Shown piece by piece: positions 23,264 to 36,007 of a stretch of DNA of 64,000 nucleotides. The notes beneath the pieces are model-generated. The model saw only the letters and a program-made list of their open reading frames with translations. It did not search any database and was not told where the DNA came from. The position numbers were made by a program, and so were the translations under genes. The DNA comes from Apium graveolens (taxonomy: Eukaryota; Streptophyta; Magnoliopsida; Apiales; Apiaceae): the NCBI RefSeq assembly GCF_009905375.1, contig NW_027417485.1, positions 1-64,000 of the forward strand, given 5' to 3'. Position 1 is the first letter of the stretch. The number at the start of each line of letters is the position of its first letter.

Positions 23264-24289
23264 AAAAGGATTATGTCTTCAGAATCATGCTAAGGAACAA
23301 ACCATGATGTTTTCCAAGTATCTTTCTTATAATTTCTCAGTCCTCATCACCTTAATCAAAATTCAACGGCCTTTTACCGTCATCAAATCTATCAGTTGCT
23401 CATGCAATCTCTAACTCAATCTTTACTTCATACATTTGGAGCTAAATTACTCCTCGCAGTCATACGCACCTGAATGTCTTATGGACTCGTTATACTTGCG
23501 ACAACAAGACCAACTCATTCACAATCGTTTTATCTACCTCACTATTTCAAAAGACTAACTTAATTTAAACTAACCCTCTTTTCTTTCTAATTCTAATAGT
23601 TTGTGTTCATGAAATTTCTATTTTCACTGACTGTTCTACTTTACGTTTCATGTCTCCATCTGTTCGGGTAGTCTGGCATATGATCAATTCCAATCGTATT
23701 CGAGAATCTTTAATCGGTCTCTTGCATTTTCTATTCGTCTGCACCCGATGTCCTGAGCTCATGACGTCTGATGCTTCAAAATGTTCTACATCTATTCAAA
23801 GGCTAAAAAGAAAATTTTTGGCAATTGCATCTACTCACCACTTGGTAGCATACTTCTATTTCTTTTCAATCACTATCAAGTAGATTCATCGAGCGAGAAT
23901 CTGCTACTATCTACAAGGAAATATTAATTTTGGAACGGAATGAATCATAACTTTATTCAAAGCCCGGTCTCTTGGTACTAATACTCATTTTGTTGTCATA
24001 TCAAATTAGATATCAATACGAACTTTGATGCTCACAACGTCCCATACTGAAGTCAACATCAATCATCTGCATTAATACCACCTTTGATATCTAACATCAA
24101 ATTAAGTATCAGCATAACCCAGAAGACGGATCAAAACCTATTCTTCAGTTCCTAACTTTTCCAATTCTTTTAACCATTTCACAACAATCCTAATGGTGTT
24201 CACTCTTTTCTTTCTATTTGAACATCTGTTCCTAAATGGACCTTTCCTATTTGGTATTTACCCACACACTGGAGCTCATAATCAATTAT
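23264..24289 (-). other. Decayed interior of element B, 3' side
   Basis: Pol 3' part is expected here (integrase, chromodomain), but apart from the last few codons before the PPT I could not recognise any domain. Frames are short and broken. Confidence 0.6.
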
Positions 24290-24545
24290 AACCATAATTC
24301 ATATCTTTGAAGCTGAAAATGCAGCTGTTATTTTCCAACTCTTCGCAAGCATATCTTCAGGCGTTCAACTTGGTCTTTCTCAGTCCTTGAATTAGCGAGG
24401 ATGTTATCAATAAATACAATCACACTATCCCAATACTCCTGATACATTATGTTCACTTAATCTTCAACTTACAGTTTCTGATAATCGACGCGTAACCTCA
24501 TATTTCCATTCTCTCTTTCCATAACCGCTTTTGTGTATAGTACAA
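24290..24545 (-). pseudogene. pol: Ty3/gypsy reverse transcriptase remnant of element B
   Basis: On the minus strand I read RENGNMRLRVDY, matching the gypsy RT motif around KKDGSxRxCxDY. After only a few codons with two stops comes YQEYWDSVIVFIDNILANS, matching the YxDD-type motif VVFIDDIL, with its second Asp changed to Asn. Then EKDQVERLKICL follows, and another stop. In intact elements about 80 residues separate these motifs, so an internal deletion has removed the RT middle. It cannot make active enzyme. Confidence 0.75.
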
Positions 24546-27500
24546 AATACCCTTTATTTCATTATTCTTTCATTCCATATTTCTGAAGTTTTCCTTCACT
24601 TATTATTTTATCCCTATTGAGTTAGACGATACAGGGCTTTTGACACCAGCTTGACTCTGTGCATTAACCGACGAGAAATTCTTACCTCCTTCCCTGAGGT
24701 ACCCTTGGTAAATCATTTGTTCGAACCTCCGGGACTTCACTTTAGTTTTAAAGAATTCCGACATGAGATTCATGGTAACATTTTTCTTTAGCAGTTTGCC
24801 ATTAATACCTTTGTTTAATCAATCCTGTTTACACGCAATTTTGGAACAAATCCCTATCTCCAACTATCAGCGTTTCATCTCATTCCCCTACAATTCTGGC
24901 ACAACCGACGTTCCCAACTTGCATATTTCCTGGTTGATTTTATAAAATTTCTTTATCATCCTTTTTATTCCACTTCTTTTCTTCCTTATTTCTCCATTTT
25001 CATTATTCATTATCTCTTTCAAATGTAACAAATTTCTTTTTCTTAGTAATATTACTCTGTTTATTATTGGATAAGTCATTTATGAAGTTCACACTGGAAT
25101 GAAGGCTTTTATTTATACTATTTAAATTCTTACTAACAGAATTATCGAATTTCCTCGGTAGCTATTTTCTTAGCCTTGCTTGACGTATCACAGATCACGT
25201 GTTTGATTTCTCTTCATTGACCATCATCTCTTTTCCCTGAGTTCACATGCGGACTTCATCAATCTCCTTCTTTCATTAGATGCTTGAATTTGCGAGCTTT
25301 CCGCTATTTTACAGCAACTTCCATTCAACCGCCGTTCAAAAGAAGTGTACATTCGAATCTTCCATTAATTTGTCATTCGATATGGGTATACATCCAAGTT
25401 CTTTCTGGAACGCTATTGCAGATGATATACTCCCTTTGCTTTATCCTGAACCCTCAGTTCTTAAAAATATTCTTCTTACTAGCGTGTACCAGTAACTTCC
25501 TGATCCTCTTATTTATCGAAAAGAGTGTATTCTTCTGGATCAAACCTTGCACCTATTTGCAGTAACATCACGCTAATTGTACTAAGATTTCAATTTACGT
25601 TCATGCCATTACATTTTCCAAATTTCTTATCGCTTTGATTTCGGATCTGGAAATCATGTTAGAGCTTGAATCAATCTAGTTAGAATCGATTTCCATTTAA
25701 CTAACCATTAGTTGGAAAAGTGGATCAATCACCTCCTTTAAATGATCACTTAAACCAAGTGCTATCTAGCTAACTGGAATCAAAGACCAATTACATAAAG
25801 TTGGTTTGATCATAACATTCTTCCTCAAGAACCGAGATCGCAATTGTTTGGAGTACTGATGAAAACGAAAATATACTTCTTTATTCGTGAACATAGAGTA
25901 ATTTCTGAAAGTTTGAGCAGCACTTCCCGTACACCATTGACTACCAGTCGGACTCAAGCCGACACCATCAATCAACCAAATCATCCACAATTATATCCAC
26001 CCATTTTCATCAACCAAAATCATCAATTCCCACAATTCACCTTTGATCAACATCTGACTGGCATAACATATATCTTTTTAACTGGAATTGGGTCTTACTC
26101 CAATAATGATTAATATAACCCTACATTTCTCAGTTCTTTCAGGATAGTGCAAATTGTTATTAATGAACTTAAAATTTAATTTCGCGATTCTTTTAATTTA
26201 TTTCTGACCATTACCAATTTGTGTACAGTTATTTTTAAAATTATGCCGCATCCTTCAACGAACCACAACAACCTTCCTTCTTTGACGATACACGCTCAAT
26301 TTCGTTAGTGAGCCTATTTATCTTTTAATAACCACATAGGGTCTTAATTATCATCATCACAATCGGGTGAAGACTCCATCATCAGTTCGTTATTTCTTAT
26401 AAGGTTTCGCAATCGAGTCACCAATGCTTCATCTTCACTTATATTCCTCTATCGAATTTTCATCATTGATCCGGTTATGGGTATTAAATTTACCATTACT
26501 TATTTACTCAAGTTAGAGAACTTCACAATTCCTTAAAGAAGACGTCTGAAATTCGATTACATTTAAGATTTCTTCCATCTGGAATCTTTACGACAAATAT
26601 CTTCCTGCGACGAAGGGATGCTTCACATCTTAATTGCTTATCTGAGGCATCGTTTAGAATTTCCTTAATCTTTAATTGACGCCCCGATGCTTATTCGCAT
26701 TGTCTGATGTACATAGCCTTACTTCCTTATTTTATAACTAATTTATTCGTTACGGTTCACTAACGATTTATTTCTTGTCGAAATTTTCTGATTTGAAGTG
26801 CATCGCGTTAACGTAATTTATCATACTGATGAGATCCTCATAACATGAACAACTATCAGATTTGATGTCTTTATCACGACCACGTTGTCAGTGTGTCCAT
26901 TCTTCCTTGCTCGCAAATGTCCATCATTTATCGATTTGCAGTCGTATCTATGTTCGTTGTATGATTCCACGTATCACACTATCTCACTTCTTTTGAAATC
27001 GTCGGAGAACAGTCTCTACGCAAGAGGAAAGTTTGTGAACATGATTTTGATTGAAAAACGGAATAAGGAATAACAATGCGACAACTGATTGGAAGAATTT
27101 GTAAATCAGAAAATTGAAGGAAGAAAAATGAGTGAAGATTTAAATGTGAATGAGACACCCATATTCGTACTCAAGATGTCCAGTCTTTCATACTATATGG
27201 AATACATCACATGATTAGGTGGCGTCCCACCCAACTCTTCGTCATTTCGACAAAGCATCATATCACAACACTGTTGTCTCAATCAGGAATCAAGAATTTG
27301 AGAAGAGAAACAATTCAGACGAAATACATAAATTTTGTTTTCGCCTCATATGATTTATCCATAAAAGAAGCTCATACGTATTCAAGAATCACGAAAACAT
27401 ATACTACCGGATCAGAAAAAAGAATGTCGATATTGATCACCTTCCACGTTTCACTTACGTATGCTTTCAGAAACCATTCGAATGAGAGATTCACCGTTTT

Positions 27501-28868
27501 GCTCACGTTATAACTTCGGAATGTCGTCTGGAAATGCCTCCATGTCCAATATTGTAATGATTTGACCATAATTGCGTCCTTGCGAAATTTATAACCACTG
27601 CTTTGGATTCCATTTATCTGCATAAAATAACCATCGATCACACAACGCCTCAATTTCGTCGATAAAATATGATTCCTCTTCCACCATCTAGAAGATTCTA
27701 CCATCTCCTTCAATCATCCTCCGTCCATTTGATTCACGAATCTCGTTAAATTTTAATAATTTTATAAATTGGATAAATAATATTTTATATGTTGATTCAA
27801 TTATTGATTTTATTAAACAAAGTTTACTTTTGTCTTTCACGAAAAACTTTAAACTTTGTCCCTGTTAGTGATTCTACTTGATTCTTTGAACTAACAACAC
27901 TGAGTCTAATTCCATTCTTCTCTTTAGGTCACTTTCTGTTTATAATAACAAGAACATAAATAGTAATTCGACAACCAAATTGTAAAACTCATTTCATGCA
28001 AAAATCCTCCGAAATTTGATTAAGAAAATCTCTTCCGGGATCTCATTTTAAAATTTTGGAAATCAAATATTTGGTCGTCATTACTATATAAGTTACTTGT
28101 TATTTTCCTGATTTACCAATGAAATGTCTAATTAAAAGAATGCATATAAGGGTCTCTCTACTTTGGTACCTCTTCCACTTTTTCTTGGATTCAGCTCGCA
28201 CTTATTGATTGACGATACTTCATTTACCATCGTATATCATCTTATTCCTAACTCGAACCCAATGCTGACGCCTACCATTGTCTTTCATATTCTCATCTTC
28301 GTCCTTGACGTTATGCTTACAACCACGCATACGATTCGATGTTCTGTCCGTAGGTAAGGGCGCACCTTCTCGCTAGTCTTACCTGTACCTAGTAAGGTAG
28401 ATATTATTTCTTGCGCAGCTCCCGATAAGTGATAAGAATCTTCTCGCAATGGTGGTGCCTTCGAAACGCGCAACATTATTTCTTCATCAGCTTCCATCAA
28501 CTGGTTGCCTTTGACATGGAATTCGTCCTAATACCTAAGTTAAATCGTAGCCTCTCTTACACAAATTCTCACGAAATCAACCGCATTTCCTTCAAAACCA
28601 CATGAAAAATAGGGTAACATACCCAGTCTCCGTCGATCCGTCGATTCCTTATTATTGTATGATCTAAGAACTCAATATACCTATAATGTTGTGATATTCG
28701 CCTTACATTTCTCAACGATCCTATCTTAGCAACTCCATCCCGGATCTACTATCCCTAATTCGCGCTCAACTCAATTAATCCTGAATATGCCTAGGATCTT
28801 TCCTATCTTGTACGACCTATTATTCTTATCTTACTCTCACCTATTCTTATTTCAGTGACCAATAACCT
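24546..28868 (-). other. Decayed interior of element B, 5' side
   Basis: About 4.3 kb where gag and the first part of pol would be. Only short frames remain, none of which I can match to gag, protease or integrase. Pyrimidine-rich on the plus strand, as expected for purine-rich sense strand retroelement RNA. Confidence 0.6.
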
Positions 28869-28883
28869 GCAGCTCTGATGCCA
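28869..28883 (-). other. Primer-binding site of element B
   Basis: Minus strand TGGCATCAGAGCTGC, an initiator tRNA-Met type PBS with one change (C for T) from the usual TGGTATCAGAGC, three bases inside the LTR edge at 28887. Confidence 0.85.
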
Positions 28884-28886
28884 ACT

Positions 28887-31800
28887 TGTAACAACCCAAA
28901 TCCGGGGTCAAGATTTGGTGTCACTAAACAATCATTACATAAAATAAAGAAATAAATAAATAACCCCTTGAATCCGGATCGTATACAGGTTATGGTATGA
29001 AACAAGAATCTAACCTTCTACAACTCATCACAACTAGAATACAAGTGTAAATACCTTTAAACTAATGCTCTTGTCACATTCTTCTAACACCTTCAACCTC
29101 TCGCAGCGGAAGTTTCTCTAACTTCTGCTGTCTATCAAAGCTATTCACTTTTATCCTTATCTGTTTCTGGCAGAAATAAGAATTCACAAAGCAAGAGTGA
29201 GCCAAAATGCCCAGCAAGTATATAATTTGAGTTCAAATATTACTAGCAAATGAAAAACTTCCGGACAAAATCTTAAAACAATTTTAAACAATTCTATTTA
29301 TTTTGAGTGAGTGAGCGAATAAACGTTGGCTGTCACCAGCCTTTAACTTAAATCCAAAAATGACAAGCGATTCCCCGATTCATCTCCTAAATCAGGGTTT
29401 TGTCCGGTTTTGGAATCATAAAACCATTCGAGAGAGAATGCCGTTAATGGCGATCAACAATAAATTAGAATGGACACTAGTTCGCATATATATCCTGCTG
29501 ATCAGTCAGGATACAATGCAGATCTATACCTACCTGTATAGATCCAGTCGGGTCCCCAGGCACTACGGCCCATCTCAAGGCACCGGTTATGTTTCGGTCC
29601 TTAAGATTAAGTAAAACTTAATCCCCAAAATATCATTATCCAGCCCGTGGAGTATTTTGATATCAAATCTTTTTGAATTCAAAACATCCCAATTCAGGGT
29701 TCGCAAATAACCCGAAAGAATGGGTATTTGCTCAAGAGAGCAATCAAATTATAGGAACAAGAATAAAAGGAACATGCATACTATGAGTAATTGCAGCGAA
29801 ATGTAAAACATTTAACTATTCTGAACTTAGAATATGAATGAATAAATATTTGCAGTAATTTAAAAGAAAATCAGAAACGCTTGCAATGTTTAAGAGAAAA
29901 TCAAGAATACTTGCAGTATTTAATAGAAAGATCCAGAATACTTGCCTCAATAAGCTTTAACCGCTATTGACTTTGGTTCGACTTTGATCGTTCGGCTTTA
30001 TCGTCAAACTACTATCCTATTCTGGCTACGATCCCAACATTCAGACCCTTCAGTTGAAACTTCGTTGATCTCGACGTCTAACCACTAGATCGTTCCTAGT
30101 CCGATGTCAAATCTCGGGTCTTCCGTCTAAAACCTATAGGGTTGAAATACCCTAATTCAGATAACTGCTTAAGCCTAACATCAAATCGTTATCCTATTCT
30201 ACCCATACGATTTCATAACCGAATTCATATTTATATGTATTATCGAAATACACATAGCAATTATGGTTCACATCTTCGAAACTCGGTTCGGTATTTAATT
30301 TCGGAAAATACGTATATTTGTTGTTTTGAAAAAAATAGGGTAATCGATTATTCACAAAATATCTTGTCACGTCACGTAAAAAGGTTTCATAAAGTTCAAT
30401 TATATCCTCGTTCGACGTTTTCGACAATTACAGGTTATGTTTCCGTATTTTCGGAATTAATGTTCCCGAAAATCGGGCAGTGTCTCCTTTGTTTATCGGC
30501 TTACCCGTTGAATCATTTTGACGTCAATCACAACAACAAACAACAACCAATCCAATTTCAAATTCGAAAGTCCCAACCACCGATACATTTTTATTATTTA
30601 AAATTATTTATTATTCATTTTTCGTTTCGAAATTTATTTCACAAACTAATTTTAATTTTTATTTATTTATAATTTAGGACTCAGAATTAATCATCATTGT
30701 CCATCTTCGGCTCGCCGAGGCTCATCGCCGACGGTGATAAAATTCACGGGTTTTCGATTATATCGAACATCCTTCGTGAATTCCATCGATTAAATATTAT
30801 AATTCTCGTACAAAATTTATTTACATCACGTAACATTAATCAATTATTAATCTGAAAAGTTCAAGAATCTAAAATTAGATTATGCACAACAGTCCGGAAG
30901 AAAAACCGGAAAACAAGGCACAACCAACACCACCATACCCAGACAGGGCACACACACACCACGATCAACACACACACGCACACAATCGCATACACGCACA
31001 CAATCGCACACACGCACACTGTATATTACACAAAACATACACACATATAATACTCAATCGAAACCCCACACTCACGCGCCACCATACCCGCCGGAAAGCA
31101 GGGCAGGCGGCGACGGAATACAGGGGCAGCGGCCGGAAAAACATGGCGGAAACGGGGAAACTTACCGAGACAGGGTAACGAAGGTGGGGGAAAACGAAAT
31201 AGAAGAGAAGAGTGTGGGAATTGAGAGACTTCAGGGAGGAATTGAAAGGGATTCGAGAGAGAGTAAAAAAATCAGGGATACCCACGAAGAAGAAGAAGAA
31301 GAAGAAACGGGTCTGGCTGTCGGGTTTTAACAGGAATGGAGGCAGGGGCATTATCGTCCTTTTGCCTCCTCTGGATATTCTCTCCGAAATTTTTAATAAT
31401 ACCGCAATTACATTTATAAACTATACAATAATTAGAAAATATGGAATTTAACTACGAAATAATTTTTAAAATAAAGTTCATAAAAATATATATCTCCCGA
31501 TGTTTTTAAAATAATTTTTGAGTATATGGTTTATTTTCTGCGAATTTTATGAGATAGCACACAAAATGGAAATAATTCTTGTTAAAGTCATTTTAAAATA
31601 CTTAGACATCTCAATAAATCCATCTACTATTTTTACCAAGTCCTTAGAGCTATTGTAGAGATAATAAAATAATTTTCAAAACTTTAACATGCTCTAGTGG
31701 CTTTATAAAATTATATAAAATTTAAATAACCCTTATTTATTACTTAATAAATAATTTAAAGAAGAATAATTGATAAAATATTGATTTCTAATTTTTATAA

Positions 31801-32671
31801 ACTCCTAAAAATAATAAATAACATTATAAAGCAACAAAAATAATTTTAGAAACAAATTTAGCATTTATGAAAATAAATAGTCAACAAAACCATTTTAAAA
31901 ATAAAATAAATTTATACAGCTCGATAATTAATTATAAAATTAATCTTCGCGTCCCACAAATCACAAACAATTTATGATACAGCAACATAAGGCTGACGGA
32001 ACCATCACATATCTTATTTATTTAATAATTTGATAATTACATTTACAAATCAGATCCGAAAATAAGTTACTTAGCCGCTAAGTAACTGAAAAGACGATAC
32101 GATTTTAATATCAAATTTGAATAATTATCAAAACAGAGACTCTTATAAAATACTTTATACGAAAATGAAGTAATACTATCTCGCCTTTTGAGAATAGGGA
32201 CTTTTATCGGTATATAAAATGATTTGCGTATTGAAAATTTCACACCGGGACTCGTACAGGTCAAACCGTACCCCGGATCGAAAAAGTCAAAACATGAAAA
32301 GTGTTCAGGATTATTAGATTAGGTTAGAAAGGAGTTTTCGGAAGAGTTTCGGGTTGTAAAAATGCAAAAACGATTGAAGTGGAATGATTTCTTTTTCTAA
32401 AAATTAATTTTATAATTATGTAAGAATAATCATTATTAATTCTATAAATTCTTATAAAATCATATAATAATCCAAAAATTACCAGGAAAAATACCCAAAA
32501 TTATCTATATTTAATTCTGGATAATTAAAAATTAAAATATCTAAATTTTTATCATAATAAACATCCAAATATTATTATCCATCATCCAATAATTCACCAA
32601 AATTCACATAAAAATCACATAATAATTATTTATTGATAAAAATAATTACATATTATTTCCCAGACGTTACA
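28887..32671 (-). repeat. Right (5') LTR of element B
   Basis: An uninterrupted 3785-bp LTR, TGTAAC...GTTACA. It differs from the left copy by scattered single bases, one added (GAA) unit near 31300 and an extra CA-rich block near 30985. TSD TAAAC follows at 32672-32676. Confidence 0.92.
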
Positions 32672-32676
32672 TAAAC

Positions 32677-33417
32677 AAGAATATTGATCTCACTATCACT
32701 ATACTCTAATTTTATGATAGGAGTTTGAACTAAATTACAGTCTGAAGATTTAATTACGTACGTACAAGATTGAATGTGAATGTTAGCATATTATATAAAA
32801 TTAGATGCAATGTGGTAATTTGTGAGACTTAACTTTCGGAAGCAGCAAAAGACTTGGTAAAGTTTTACCCTAAAAAATGTGAGCTTCTTGTCGCGTACAC
32901 CACACAAAGTTTGCTACAAGTTTCCCTATATCATGTAAAATATTGTAATAATAATCAATAGAATAAAAAATTAGCTAAACAAAGAAGATTCGAATGCGCA
33001 TACTTCATCCACTTGGCACCTTTTTGAATATAAACAACTGTTGTACTAACTAACTAGTAATGAATTTTTAACTAGACAAAATGATGATCCATAAATGTCA
33101 ACGGGGGTTGGTTGTTTGCCATCTTTGGAGGAGGTGATCATGATTGATTGTTAAGTGCCGATGGCTAGGTGCTATTTGTAAAGAGCTTTATCAAAATCAA
33201 ATTTACTTGGACATTTGTCCATTATTTGACAATACGCGACACTCACTTTTTGTTAAAACTACACGGATCAGAAATCTAAACAAGGCTAGTTTAATTAGTT
33301 AGCAATCCTAAAATATCTAATGAAGCAATTACTGTAACTGTAACCAATAACTAGCTAGGACGACTTAATGTGCTCCATCTCTTTGCCAGCCATGCTGAAG
33401 AGGCCGCATATATATTA
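32677..33417. other. AT-rich DNA between elements B and D
   Basis: Before B inserted, this DNA was continuous with the sequence left of 6133. No gene, LTR end or MITE is recognised. Confidence 0.6.
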
Positions 33418-34374
33418 CTCTCCTCAGCCCCCCTCAATTTTTTACATTTTTTATTTTTGGACGTCCTTCTAATTCTTTACATTTCCTAAAATATTTATTT
33501 TAATAATATAAAATTCACCTATTTTTTACTTTACTTTTAATATTGTATGATTGTAACTTTACTAACAATGTACAAGACTAATTAATCCAAAATTATGTAC
33601 CTTATTAATCTCTCTCTTTCCTACTTTATTTCTGTCTTTAATTTTATGTAACCCATTTCCATAACTTTCCAACTCATCCCATCTTCTAGCTTCCACCCCT
33701 GTTCTTCTCTAACCCTAAATTTATGCCCCTTTTCTTTCTTCAGTTAAAACAAATCGAGTCATCAATGGAAATCAATTATGAAGCTCTAAATCGTGTCTCT
33801 CCTTCCTCCCCGAAATCAAATATTAATTCAACAAATATTATGCACTTTCTCTCTCATCAACTCCCTTATATAGATCTGATTATTTCCGAAGATTATGGTA
33901 ATAATTCAGAAATTGTTGAATAAACCCCTCAAAAGCCGTATTTAAAGAGGGAATACACGAAGAAATCAAGTATTTTTCGATCCAAAAGGCGTAAGAAAGC
34001 AGCGTTGAAAGCAAAAAAAAATGGAATTCGAAGATCCAACCGACCTCCTTCGAATTTTTATCCCTCAAGCATTTCGTTAAATGTGGTAATGTTATTTTTC
34101 ACTTCTCTGTGATTAAAGGGTATATTCATTTGATAAAATTTCTCCTTTTTCTATGATTGATTTTCTCGGTTGTGTTTTTTAAATCAAGTACCCAAATTTA
34201 AATGCATACATATAGATAAAATTAAAACTTGCATACATATTAAAATACTTGTTCAATGCATACAAATACACATACAAAAATACTTCTCTAATGCATACAA
34301 AAATATTGTTGGTTCTTCCTTCAAGTTCTTTTTCAGTTTAGTATTTCCACATTTCTTGTTCCATATAGTGCTTG
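33418..34374. other. 3' non-coding part of element D with left TIR
   Basis: Contains the left TIR and about 900 bases downstream of the transposase end. One plus-strand frame of 66 codons (33723-33923) is present but resembles nothing. Confidence 0.55.
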
Positions 34375-35388
34375 TTAAACTAGATGAAGAGGGGATGTGA
34401 TTTGAATTAGCAGTTGACCTAATCGTTCAAGCATTCTTTTCCTCATACGTGGCAGCTTGTATTTGTTGTTCCCATCTTGTTGTAGTATCTCGTTCGTACA
34501 ATTCATTAGGGACAACCATACATAATTTAACATTGTATGAGTGACTTCTTCGTAAGCTTTAGTCACTGCATCTACAAGTTGACAAATTATTTTGGGGGCT
34601 TTCTCATGTTGTAAACCTTGAATGATTCTAAAAAAACCCCAAGTCATTGATGTTAAGGCCAGGACTATTAGGTGGTTGATTAGCCAAACTAATATGAAAT
34701 CCATCGGATTGGGCAGTATTGATAAATTCCATGTCATTGTGGTTTGGCATTATCTTGTTAAATGACAATGTGTTTAGTACAATTACTTAGCCATTTAGCT
34801 GTAATAGCAGGGATTATTTTATCAACTAAACATTTCTTGATCACAAGCTTGTTTATGGTCTCTATAGGTTTAACTTACATGATCCCCTTAGCCCGAATCT
34901 TACTTGCCCTTTTAGCTGGTTCTATAATGGTAAAGGGAAAAATACCTATTTTCCCATCAAAAGTGCATATACCATATTCATTATATCTTGGCCTAACAAC
35001 CGCGCTCATGAACATGATTTTTGTAATAAATCTTTTCGATATACATGTCCTTTGTGGTTCGGTCTCACCCGGAGTTAGGTAATATTTATGTGTATATCTT
35101 GTCATGTAGAACCATTTTTTTATCATTATATACCACTAAAAATATGCCTTGATATGTTGGATTTATATGTAAAGTTGAATTTTCAATGTGACTCAATACA
35201 AACCTGATCCTAGGTTCCATGTTTGGTGCGGTTAAAAAAGGTTTTATAGCATTAAAATGAGACCTTATTTTGCTTTTTTGAACAAGTCTATGCACAGTTG
35301 ACTTGGAAGCACCTAATTGACAAGCATGAGTTCTGATATTACATCTGAGATGTAAGGGTATTGATTCTACCTGTTCTAAACCCAATGC
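34375..35388 (-). pseudogene. Mariner-like transposase, C-terminal two thirds
   Basis: Minus-strand blocks match the plant mariner (DD39D) transposase: ACQLGASKSTVHRLVQKS, NAIKPFLTAPNM, then VVYNDKK, which carries the first catalytic Asp. A frameshift in an A-run follows, then WFYMTRYTHKYYLTP and FDGKIGIFPFTIIEPAKR, a stop, QDNAKP with the second Asp, and NQPPNSPGLN, where the third catalytic Asp is Gly. The end is GFFRIIQGLQHEKAPK to NKYKLPRM. The enzyme would cut and paste DNA at TA sites; this copy is dead. The N-terminal part lies 18 kb away at 53575-53875, beyond element E. Confidence 0.85.
35384..35388. other. TSD TCTTG of element E, left copy
   Basis: TCTTG here and at 53575-53579 flanks element E exactly and lies inside the transposase gene. 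Confidence 0.93.
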
Positions 35389-35960
35389 GTACCTCTTGTG
35401 TTGACAATTGGTTAAGTCGAATATCAGGATCTATGTCACAATCATGATATGATCAACTGCTGTAATATGATTATCCATTGAAAGCTTCGATATCATCCGT
35501 TGATGATTGTTAGTCATCCGCTGATATACATAAATGATTATCCGTTAAAACTAAAGCATTTATCCGTTGATCAAAGCTATCCATTAAAGAATGACTTGGA
35601 TGATAAGTCATGACTGCGAGAGAAATCAGGAGATGCTGATTTATAGGATCGTAGTTGATTTAGATATGTAAAGTATTAGAGTTATACTGTAACATATCTT
35701 GTAATTGATAGAGGGCTGATTTGTAGTTGTGTAGTATATAAACATAGAATATGTTATCACAATGTAAAATGCACAACTCGAGTATTCGTATAACCTAGAA
35801 GCTCTTAAGAATATTGTTTTTGAGAGAGTTTTGTAACAGTTTATTAAAGATTAATATAAAATGTTATTTGATCCATCTGTTCTTACTTTACTTTCATAAT
35901 ACATCGATTTGTTTAGTAATTATATCCAACCCCCTTAAATAATTACTTTATTGGGCAACA
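35389..35960 (+). repeat. 5' LTR of element E
   Basis: A 572-bp LTR starting TGTTGA and ending GGGCAACA. It holds six variants of ATCCGTTGA between about 35471 and 35590, similar in core to the repeat in LTR A. Confidence 0.92.
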
Positions 35961-35962
35961 AG

Positions 35963-35974
35963 TGGTATCAGAGC
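35963..35974 (+). other. Primer-binding site of element E
   Basis: TGGTATCAGAGC, initiator tRNA-Met type, two bases after the LTR. Confidence 0.93.
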
Positions 35975-36007
35975 GGTTAAATTAACCGTTAATTTGCAAA
36001 GGTCAAG

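Larger units (their letters stand above)
6138..32671 (-). mobile_element. Element B: Ty3/gypsy chromovirus-like element, interrupted by C
   Basis: The LTRs start TGTAAC and end GTTACA, and the 5-bp TSD TAAAC is present on both sides (6133-6137 and 32672-32676). The PBS lies left of the right LTR and the PPT right of the left LTR, so the element reads on the minus strand. Without insertion C it measures about 13.2 kb. Next to the PPT the minus strand reads EDIILFKGG, like the pol C-terminus of Tekay/Del chromoviruses. The interior has lost its coding frames although the LTRs are still very alike. Confidence 0.85.

Noticed and set aside
23650..28500. Several 60-113 codon frames in the interior of B on both strands
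   Set aside because: No resemblance to gag or pol domains except the RT remnant; lengths are as expected by chance.
32677..33417. Host gene between elements B and D
   Set aside because: No frame of useful length, no splice-linked set of exons and no recognisable protein.
34762..35082. 106-codon hydrophobic frame on the plus strand, like a membrane protein
   Set aside because: It is the antisense of the mariner transposase block FDGKIGIFPF and neighbours.
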